Origin: a virus
Virus record (IMG/VR): IMGVR_UViG_3300008952_000331
Location: 1-22,357 of that record
Length of the DNA stretch: 22,357 bases
Reading direction: 5' to 3' (one strand)
Shown here: piece by piece, positions 13,437 to 20,777 of the stretch
Position numbering within the stretch: position 1 is the stretch's first letter
Layout of the letters: every line of letters starts with the position of its first letter
The notes under the pieces: generated by a model
Database searches by the model: none
What the model was told of the DNA's origin: nothing
Seen by the model: the letters and a program-made list of their open reading frames with translations, nothing else
Position numbers and translations under genes: made by a program

Positions 13437-13881
13437 AAGATGGATACAGCAGTATGAGCCGTGGCACATGGATGCGCTATCCATGCGATGGCGCGAGGAA
13501 GACACTTTCAAGTTAGTTGATAAGGATTTAGATAAGATTCTTAAAAAAACTAACAAAGGATGTTCTTTCACAGGGTTTGCTGAAGATAAGATTATCGGGT
13601 GCGCGGGAATACTGCCACTCTGGGATGGAGTAGGCCACGCCTGGGTAGTCATGGGCAAGGACTACAAGAAGCACCGCATCTGGATACACAAGCAGGTTAA
13701 AAGCATGTTTTTCAAGATTGCGGTAGGAATGGGATTTCAACGAGTCCAGGCAAACGTACAGGCTGACTTTTATGACGCTCTTCGATGGATTGAGGCATTA
13801 GGCTTCACATGCGAGTCAACCTTAAAGAGATACGGGCCTGATGGCAAAGATCACTATATGTATGTAAGGTTTTTTGAATGA
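13420..13881 (+). CDS. GNAT-fold acetyltransferase-like protein, gp13 position
   Basis: 153 residues. GTG 13420 overlaps the end of the nozzle gene; a later ATG would give MDALSMRW. The order of elements matches GNAT N-acetyltransferases: an N-terminal helix, CSFTGFAEDKIIGCAGILPLWDGVGHAWVVMGKDY (strands 2 to 4), HRIWIHKQVKSMFFKIAVGMGFQRVQANVQADFYDALRWIEALGFTCESTLKRYG (acetyl-CoA side, with the typical WIEALGF for helix 4 to strand 6) and YMYVRFFE. The classic Q/RxxGxG/A loop is missing, so it may not bind acetyl-CoA. Podoviruses often have such a protein at the place of T7 gene 13, where it could aid internal-core assembly. Confidence 0.75.
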   Translation: MKSSPKRWIQQYEPWHMDALSMRWREEDTFKLVDKDLDKILKKTNKGCSFTGFAEDKIIGCAGILPLWDGVGHAWVVMGKDYKKHRIWIHKQVKSMFFKIAVGMGFQRVQANVQADFYDALRWIEALGFTCESTLKRYGPDGKDHYMYVRFFE

Positions 13882-14420
13882 TAGATCATCATACTGAAGA
13901 CATTCAACGAAGCATGATGGAAAAATGCTTTAAGTTTGAGCCAACGACGATTGCTTTAGCTAGTTTGGCAGTCACAGTTGTAGGCACGGGTGTCACTGCG
14001 TATGGGCAAGCCCAACAGGGCAAGGCTGCCAACAAGATTGCCCAGCGCAATGCTCAGATACAGCAAAACAACGCTTTAATTGCCGAACAAAACGCTGAGT
14101 TTAATGCACAGCTAAAAGAACGTGAAGACAAGAGGCGGAGAGCCAGGCAGCGCACCAAGCTGTCTGCTTCAGGCGTTGAAGTATTTGATGGCACTAATTT
14201 GATTGCATTGGCAGAGCAGGAGTTTACAGACGATTTGAACGCTCAGTTGATACGGCGTGGCGGAACAATAGATGCGGCAAACCTTCGCCAGCAAGCTGGT
14301 ATTACTTCAGCGCAGGGCGAGGCGGCACAAACGGCAGGCTTCACCTCCGCTGGGGCTTCACTGCTAACTGGCGTGGGCAGCGCTGGGATGGATTACGCAA
14401 CCTTTAAACGAGCGAGTTAA
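13878..14420 (+). CDS. Internal virion protein B, T7 gp14-like
   Basis: 180 residues, near T7 gp14 (196). The start overlaps the previous stop (ATGA); ATG codons 12 and 13 residues later are alternatives. EPTTIALASLAVTVVGTGVTAYGQAQQGKAANKIAQRNAQIQQNNA at 21-66 has a hydrophobic stretch (24-42) followed by a Gln/Asn-rich helix, as in gp14-type ejection proteins, which insert in the outer membrane. The C-terminal half has RTKLSASGVEVFDGTNLIALAEQEFTDDLNAQLIRRGG, a well-conserved segment of this family. It is ejected with the gp15- and gp16-like proteins to form the DNA conduit. Confidence 0.9.
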   Translation: MIDHHTEDIQRSMMEKCFKFEPTTIALASLAVTVVGTGVTAYGQAQQGKAANKIAQRNAQIQQNNALIAEQNAEFNAQLKEREDKRRRARQRTKLSASGVEVFDGTNLIALAEQEFTDDLNAQLIRRGGTIDAANLRQQAGITSAQGEAAQTAGFTSAGASLLTGVGSAGMDYATFKRAS

Positions 14421-17113
14421 TGGCAATTAATTTGGATACCCGCGTGAGCGGAGTTGCGAGAAATGAAGGGTTTGCACAGACGATAAACCCCGCTCCGTTT
14501 GTCAATGCGTTCAATAGCACCATACAGACAGGCCAGCAATTGCAGGCACTGGGTGGAAAAGGGAGTGCGTTTGCCTTGGCAGAACAAAAGCTATACAACA
14601 CGACACAAACGGACATGCTGAACATTGAGCGCAAAACGACGATGAATGAGTTTGTCAATAATCAGCGTAAAATCGGCAAGCGTGAATTCTTAGAAGATGA
14701 TTACAGGCGGGGTTTTGCCCAAATCAACAAGGAGATTGTTAAGAAGGCCCCCAATGATCTCATCAAGGCTTTGGTAGCGGCTGAAGGAAATAACTATTTT
14801 GCAACCAATTTCCCTTCCATTCAGAAAGAAGCCCGTGTCTATCGGCTGAATGCTCAGAAGACACAAGTGCTAGATCGTGTCCGTGCTTTGCGGACTGAGT
14901 TGACCCAGACGGACAACCTTCTTAGAAAGCAGGAAATTTATAAGGATATAAACAAACTGTTGATTGGAGGTCAGGATCAGGGTTCTCTCGACCCTGATGA
15001 GGTTTCCAAGGAACTGTTTGAGGTGGCACAGGTAGAAGAAAGCGCACGTTTGACTAGGCAGTTATTCCAGGCAGAAACTGAGACGGAAGTTGATACAATT
15101 TTAGCCAAAGCTAAATATATGGATGATCCCCAGACGAAAGCGTTGCTGGAGATAAGAGCCTATGGTTGGGTGGCGGCAAAACGCAGGGCTAATATCGCGG
15201 CTCAAGATAAGGCGACGAGATTAGCTAGAGAGTCACTGGAAAAGCGCCAGGATGCGTATGAACGGGACATCAGTGTGCGCCTGTACGCTTCTGACGAGGT
15301 GCGAATTAGAGACTTTGGTGAAGACTCCGAAGTAACGATGGAAGAATTGATTGACAAAGTACATGCGGGTGATATTTCACAGCCGTATTTTGGAAAGCGC
15401 AAGGAGGAAATCATCCAGGGGTTTGTCTTCAAAGACAGACAAACTGATCCGACAGAATTCCGTCGTGTATCAGAGTTAGTTGAAAAGCAATTAAAAGACC
15501 CATATGCGGAACACATTGGCATTGATGATATCGAACTCAATGAATTAATCTCTAACAAACATAGAACTTTGCTGCAAGAACGTTTGATGACCGGCAAGCG
15601 CACCGAAGCAGATAATGTTCAACAAACATTTCTCAGAAAACTAAAAGCTGGACTGCAAATTGAAACATTTATGGCATTAGGCAAGGATGGTGATGTAAAG
15701 GCTAAAAATGCAATTCTTTACCAGTACGATTTGCGGACAAATCCACTACTCGGCGGAAAAGAAAATCCTATAGACGTCTACAACGAACTGATGGGGGATG
15801 AACTTGGAATCAACACGCCATCACATAAACTGAATAAACTTAGATTGCAGGGTCTGAAAGATCGTATTTTACGCCAGTTTAGAGTATTTGTTAAAGGCAT
15901 AGATAAGGACACGGGTGATGTCCTTGATGTCCCTGATGTTGCTGCGATGAAAGCCAAAATCAAAGCGGCGGTTGCTGATGGGTTTGATAAAAACGACGCA
16001 TCAGATATGACTGATGTGTTGCGACAAATGGAGGACATCGGTTGGACAGCAGAGGTTAGTGAGAAATATGGTGGCATCAAATCAAAGAAGACGCTGAACG
16101 CAGAAAAAAAAGAGAGAGAACGGAAAGCGGCAGAAGCAGAACGGTTGGCAGAACAAAAACGTCGAGAGGAATTGAGGCGACAGGAAGAGGATCGCCTTAG
16201 AGAAGAAGCGCGGATAGCGAGAGAAAAGGCAGACGCAGAAGAAGCAGCCAGGCATCAAAAAGAGATGGAAGCCAGAAAGGTTGTAGAAGCACAGGAAAAG
16301 GAACAACTGGCGATGGAGGAAGCGCAGCGCGAAGCTGATAAACAAATGCGTAGTAGTCTGGATGAGGTCAGTCGCATTGCTAAATCTTTCAACATTGATC
16401 CTGACAGATTGGTTGAGTCTATTGAGCCTTTATTTCAGGAGATGGGTGGCTTAGAACAAATCAACCAGGCATTAAGGCAGGCGGCAGAGGAAAAAGAGGC
16501 AAAGGAAAGAGCGGCAAGGGAAAAAGCGGCAGAGGAAAAAGCCAGGCGAGAGGAAGGGGCTAGACGAAAGTCCGAAGCCAAGGTGATAGCTAACCGAGCA
16601 GCAGAGAAGCAAGCGGCGAAGGAAAGAGCAGCAGAGAAGCAAGCGGCAAGGAAAAAAGAAGTGGAGAAAGCACAGGAGGAAGAAGATAAAAGACTTGCGG
16701 CAGAATTGAAACAACGACAACAAGAAGAAGGGAAATTAAGCAAAGAGAGGGAGGCTCAACAAAAGTCCGAAGCCAAGGTGATGGCTAACCGAGCAGCAAG
16801 GCAAAAGGAAGCAGAAGCTAAAAAGGAGGCAGATAAAAACCGTGCGGCTAAATTAAGACGATTGCAACAAGAGGCCCAGGACAAAAAAGATTTTGCCAAC
16901 CTCGCTGAAATTGAAAAGGCATTGGCAAAAAAAACCACAGGCCTGGGGAATAAGACGGAATACCCTGACGAGCGCCTTTTAAAACGACTACAGAATCTGG
17001 AAAATAGAAACATCGGTATTGGTGAAAAATTAAGTCCGATTGAAGCAAAAGAAATGGAAGTGATTAAAAAGGAAATCACAATTCGCAAATTAACTCCCTT
17101 ACCATTAGGTTAA
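14420..17113 (+). CDS. Internal virion protein C, T7 gp15-like, with long coiled coil
   Basis: 897 residues against 747 in T7 gp15. The start overlaps the preceding stop by one base. About 1-550 is a mixed helical region typical of ejection proteins (AINLDTRVSGVARNEGFAQTINPAPFVNAF at the start). From about 557 to 830 it is extremely Ala/Glu/Lys/Arg/Gln-rich, a long coiled coil, broken near 640-690 by SLDEVSRIAKSFNIDPDRLVESIEPLF. This coil contains near-identical DNA repeats and probably explains the extra length. It would be part of the internal core and extend into the periplasm with gp16. No enzyme motif is visible. Confidence 0.85.
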   Translation: MAINLDTRVSGVARNEGFAQTINPAPFVNAFNSTIQTGQQLQALGGKGSAFALAEQKLYNTTQTDMLNIERKTTMNEFVNNQRKIGKREFLEDDYRRGFAQINKEIVKKAPNDLIKALVAAEGNNYFATNFPSIQKEARVYRLNAQKTQVLDRVRALRTELTQTDNLLRKQEIYKDINKLLIGGQDQGSLDPDEVSKELFEVAQVEESARLTRQLFQAETETEVDTILAKAKYMDDPQTKALLEIRAYGWVAAKRRANIAAQDKATRLARESLEKRQDAYERDISVRLYASDEVRIRDFGEDSEVTMEELIDKVHAGDISQPYFGKRKEEIIQGFVFKDRQTDPTEFRRVSELVEKQLKDPYAEHIGIDDIELNELISNKHRTLLQERLMTGKRTEADNVQQTFLRKLKAGLQIETFMALGKDGDVKAKNAILYQYDLRTNPLLGGKENPIDVYNELMGDELGINTPSHKLNKLRLQGLKDRILRQFRVFVKGIDKDTGDVLDVPDVAAMKAKIKAAVADGFDKNDASDMTDVLRQMEDIGWTAEVSEKYGGIKSKKTLNAEKKERERKAAEAERLAEQKRREELRRQEEDRLREEARIAREKADAEEAARHQKEMEARKVVEAQEKEQLAMEEAQREADKQMRSSLDEVSRIAKSFNIDPDRLVESIEPLFQEMGGLEQINQALRQAAEEKEAKERAAREKAAEEKARREEGARRKSEAKVIANRAAEKQAAKERAAEKQAARKKEVEKAQEEEDKRLAAELKQRQQEEGKLSKEREAQQKSEAKVMANRAARQKEAEAKKEADKNRAAKLRRLQQEAQDKKDFANLAEIEKALAKKTTGLGNKTEYPDERLLKRLQNLENRNIGIGEKLSPIEAKEMEVIKKEITIRKLTPLPLG
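16567..16797. repeat. DNA repeats inside the coiled-coil coding region
   Basis: A 36-base unit at 16567-16602 recurs at 16762-16797 with a single mismatch (ATA to ATG, Ile to Met). The offset is 195 bases, or 65 codons, so the frame is kept; it encodes KSEAKV(I/M)ANRAA. In addition a 20-base unit at 16598-16617 recurs exactly at 16628-16647, a 30-base or 10-codon period. Identity at the DNA level points to recent duplication or recombination in the coil. Confidence 0.85.
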
Positions 17114-17114
17114 T

Positions 17115-20100
17115 ATGGCAGAGATTGAAGACAATGCAGTGTTGGGTGAGAAGGCGGTCAATGAACGCATTGACCAGGAGCGCTGGGAAAAAGCCCAAGA
17201 ATACCTGAACTCCGATGATGACGATCTTAGTGAAGATGTAAATATTACTGATGATGAAGGTGAAGAGCAGTATTTCCATCTACCGACAACGGATGCCTCT
17301 GGGCTGAAGAACGAGGGTGGATTTGAAATGCGCAATGCCCCGATTCGCGGCAAGGAAGCGCCGGGGGAAGCGGATGGGCGCACTGTTTTACATTCCAAAT
17401 TTATTCCGAAACTCCACAAGCTCCCTGGAATGCAAGTTGCTGGTGCTGGCTTAGATGGCATATCAAAGCTTCTTAATACTGTGCAGGATGTTGCTAATTT
17501 TGCCACTGGGCAGGCTGATCCAGAAACAGGAGAATCCCGATGGGGCGATGTAGTCCCAACCGTGCCGGAAGACGCAAGTATGAGCGGCGGCATGACGGAC
17601 ATTTCCCGCCCGATGATTACATATTTGGCGGATTTTTATCTCAGCAAAAAAATGACACAAACGCTGGGGATATTAAAAAATTCTAAAAAATCCAAGGCGG
17701 CGCTGGATGGGATTATTGCCAACTTTGTTGCCTTTGATAGAGATCACAGTGGATTGAGCGAATTGATTGAACACTATCCGCAATTATCAAATCCTGTTAC
17801 CCGTTTTTTACAGACAAGAAAAGAAGACTCCAATGTTGTTGCCAAATTAAAAAAGGTAACAGACGGTATTTTAGGCGGATTAATCTCTGATAAATTGTTC
17901 AGTGGATTTCTTAATGTTTTGCGTGTGTATCGTGATCGCCGGTTTGTCAGCAATTTGCAAAAAGACAGGGCAAGGCGGAATGCCAAGGGTCAACCGCTGA
18001 TTGGTAAACATGTTGAGGATTTCCCTGATGAGGGGGCGACTGGCAAGCGGCGCAGGCAATTGCGCAAACAAGATCAAAGCGAAACAGCTAAAGCCTTGCG
18101 GGATGAAGAGTCTGGTGTCGCTACCGGCAAAGTTAAAGATATACCACGCAGGAGTCCTCGATATAGCATTAATTACGACACGATTGATTCAATTCAGGAT
18201 ATAAAAAACATGATGGCGCAATTGCGCCGTATGACAGAAAATGAGTTGGTTGAAGATTTAAAGGATGCATCTATTCTTGAATTATTACCAGAAGTCAAAG
18301 AGGAGATTTTAGCAGACCCAACAACGGCTATTCAAGAAAGCTTTAAGGTTGACCCAAGACAAGCGACTCGTAAACAAAAAGTAGTAGCCAGAGTTTTGGA
18401 TGTGACATCAGCGGCACACATGCTTGATGTTAGAAATAAAGTATTAGCTGGCGAATTGCCAGAAGATGAAATGTTGCGGTCAATTATTTTATGGAAGAAA
18501 TTGCATAGCATTAAATCACAAATGCACGCAGATTGGGGGCGGACAGGTAAAGATATGCAAACCCCTGTCAGTCCGATGGAAGAAGCGTTGCCTGATTTTT
18601 CAGACGCCCTGGATGATTATGCAGCGGGTGAAGGGCTGGATATAGAAAACCTTAGTGGAATGCAGGCAGCAGAAATGCTTGGCCTTTTGGAAGATGCAAG
18701 CAAGCGTAAGCAATTTCTGGACAAGCTGGAAGGCCCAGACGGCCTGAGAATGTTTACGGAATTGTGGATGAGTGGTTTGCTCAGTGGTATCCCAACCCAC
18801 GAGGTAAACTTTGCCATGACCAGTTTAAATATTCTTAATCATTTTTTACCTGAAACTTTGTGGACGGCTACTTTTGACGCCCTGGGCGGAGTCCCTAAAG
18901 AAGATCGCACTCATTTTAGACAAGTTGGCAAATCGTTATACAAGTTTAACGAAACCATGCGACATGCCTACAAACTGGCAAAAGCCGCATGGAAGGTAAC
19001 TAAAACGGGTGGCGAATCTGAAGAACTAAAAGAAATAGGTGGCCCGAATGTTGTCAAGCTGGAGGGATTCGGAGAGCCACAGGCAACGGTTGCCAATTTA
19101 AATAAACTGATGAAGCGCCGTCAGGTGGCGGCAGGGAAAAAGGAAGAGTTCTTTCAATTTGATGAAACTGGCTGGATGGGGATGCTTTTTGACGGCATGT
19201 TTAATTTGTTCCGTACTGTGGGGGCGCGTCCCGTTATTACCTCGGATACCTATCTCAAGGCAGTCGCATTTCGCCTGGCACTTCTTGATAAGGCATGGGA
19301 AAGCGGATACGCGCAAGATTTAACAGGCAAGGCATTGATTGAACACGTTGATGAGTTTATGAAAAACCCGCCAGAGGATATGCAAATCCATGCACAAAGC
19401 CTGGCGAGGGAACTGACGTTCACCGCAGACCCTGGCCCGGCGGATGTTATCCCACTGGCTGAAGCAGCGGAAGATGCAGTCAATAAAATACCGTTACTGC
19501 GTTTGCCATTTCCGTTTATCAGAACGCCGATGCAAATCAACAAGGCAACATTTTCCAAATTGCCATTATTAAGCCTTTTTGTTAAAGAATCCAGGGACGA
19601 CATTTTTGGCAACGGCCCAGAGAAAGGGCGTGGCGCAAGGCGCAGCCGAGCATTAGCAAAACTTGCAATGGGTGGGTCAATTGCTTACCTGGCATACCAG
19701 ATGGCAGATGCTGGGACGGCAACGGGAAGCGGCCCTGTTGGCTCAAATGCCAAAGAGACACGGGCAACCTTAAAGGCTGCTGGCTGGCAGGAAGATTCCA
19801 TTGTCTGGCAAGCGGATGACAAATCATTGCATTTTTATTCGTTTGACCGCGCTGACCCGTTTGGCATGATCTTCGGCTTGATGGTGGATTTTAAAAAGTT
19901 TAGAACACACGTTGACCCAGAGGTGGCGGACAATGCGGAACTTGCTTTGTTGTTGTCAATATCAAAACAATTGCTATCCAAGACATGGGCAACTAATGCG
20001 AGAAAGATTTTCGATGCCATTCTCTCCCCAGACAGAACGGATGCGCGTTCTTTAAAACAATTGGCGGGAACATTAGTGCCGAGGTTGGTTGCGCAAATGG

Positions 20101-20774
20101 GGAAAAATATTGACCCGCATGTCAAGGAAACCAGGACGCTGTTTGACAATATTATAGCGAACACCCCTGGGGCTTCCAAATTCCTCGAAAACAGACACGA
20201 TTGGTTGGGAACGCCCATTGTCGATGAAGGACATTTGTGGAGTACGTTAACGCCAACTCGTCATTCGACCACCAGTGGCAGAAAAGATAGTGATCTGAGA
20301 TTAGAAGCTGCGGCAGTAGGGGCTAGGTTTGCCGTGCCTGACGGTTATGCAATAGACGAACAGGGTGTGGCGGTCAATATCACAGGGCCACAGGAAATAT
20401 GGTTGGTGAAACATATTGCCCGTGGCGTGAAAGCCCCAATCACAGAAACAGATAAGCGTGGCAACTCTAAAAAAGTGATGAAAACTTTTGTCGAATTTAT
20501 GCGGGATACGATCCAAACCGAAGCCTATCAATTAAAAAAAGACCCGTTGCAGCGTGATAAAAACGGGGAGCCTATGACAGTTCCAACAAGCAATGCTGAC
20601 CGTGCCGATGTATGGAGGTCGGTGTATAACGATTATAAAAAGGCGGCTGTCGTAGATTTTAAAGCGAAGTATCCAGCCGTGGCAGATCGTTTCCGCAGAA
20701 TGCTGGAAATCAAAATATCGGAGCGTGCAGGGCATGATATTAAAATTAGAAACAATATACCGACGTTGAGGTAA
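17115..20774 (+). CDS. Internal virion protein D, T7 gp16-like, without lysozyme domain
   Basis: 1219 residues against 1318 in T7 gp16. The start ATG is two bases after the preceding gene. The N-terminus is acidic and disordered (EYLNSDDDDLSEDVNITDDEGEE) and I see no lytic transglycosylase motif, unlike T7 gp16. The middle has mixed helices. Hydrophobic helices occur near 530-575 (MFTELWMSGLLSGIP, MTSLNILNHFLPETLW) and in SIAYLAYQMADAG. The C-terminal third has LVPRLVAQMGKNIDPHVKETR and NTPGASKFLENRHDWLGTPI (about 985-1040), a pair of motifs known from large podovirus ejection proteins. It would form the inner-membrane end of the ejection channel. Confidence 0.85.
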   Translation: MAEIEDNAVLGEKAVNERIDQERWEKAQEYLNSDDDDLSEDVNITDDEGEEQYFHLPTTDASGLKNEGGFEMRNAPIRGKEAPGEADGRTVLHSKFIPKLHKLPGMQVAGAGLDGISKLLNTVQDVANFATGQADPETGESRWGDVVPTVPEDASMSGGMTDISRPMITYLADFYLSKKMTQTLGILKNSKKSKAALDGIIANFVAFDRDHSGLSELIEHYPQLSNPVTRFLQTRKEDSNVVAKLKKVTDGILGGLISDKLFSGFLNVLRVYRDRRFVSNLQKDRARRNAKGQPLIGKHVEDFPDEGATGKRRRQLRKQDQSETAKALRDEESGVATGKVKDIPRRSPRYSINYDTIDSIQDIKNMMAQLRRMTENELVEDLKDASILELLPEVKEEILADPTTAIQESFKVDPRQATRKQKVVARVLDVTSAAHMLDVRNKVLAGELPEDEMLRSIILWKKLHSIKSQMHADWGRTGKDMQTPVSPMEEALPDFSDALDDYAAGEGLDIENLSGMQAAEMLGLLEDASKRKQFLDKLEGPDGLRMFTELWMSGLLSGIPTHEVNFAMTSLNILNHFLPETLWTATFDALGGVPKEDRTHFRQVGKSLYKFNETMRHAYKLAKAAWKVTKTGGESEELKEIGGPNVVKLEGFGEPQATVANLNKLMKRRQVAAGKKEEFFQFDETGWMGMLFDGMFNLFRTVGARPVITSDTYLKAVAFRLALLDKAWESGYAQDLTGKALIEHVDEFMKNPPEDMQIHAQSLARELTFTADPGPADVIPLAEAAEDAVNKIPLLRLPFPFIRTPMQINKATFSKLPLLSLFVKESRDDIFGNGPEKGRGARRSRALAKLAMGGSIAYLAYQMADAGTATGSGPVGSNAKETRATLKAAGWQEDSIVWQADDKSLHFYSFDRADPFGMIFGLMVDFKKFRTHVDPEVADNAELALLLSISKQLLSKTWATNARKIFDAILSPDRTDARSLKQLAGTLVPRLVAQMGKNIDPHVKETRTLFDNIIANTPGASKFLENRHDWLGTPIVDEGHLWSTLTPTRHSTTSGRKDSDLRLEAAAVGARFAVPDGYAIDEQGVAVNITGPQEIWLVKHIARGVKAPITETDKRGNSKKVMKTFVEFMRDTIQTEAYQLKKDPLQRDKNGEPMTVPTSNADRADVWRSVYNDYKKAAVVDFKAKYPAVADRFRRMLEIKISERAGHDIKIRNNIPTLR

Positions 20775-20777
20775 TAA

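Noticed and set aside
16104-16934. Runs of eight A (16104-16111 and 16927-16934) as programmed frameshift sites
   Set aside because: The main frame stays open and is coherent after both runs, and no alternative long product or stimulatory structure is apparent.
16082-17088. Several minus-strand frames rich in Phe, Leu, Cys and Ser
   Set aside because: They are antisense shadows of the Lys/Glu/Ala-rich coiled coil; no starts with ribosome sites.
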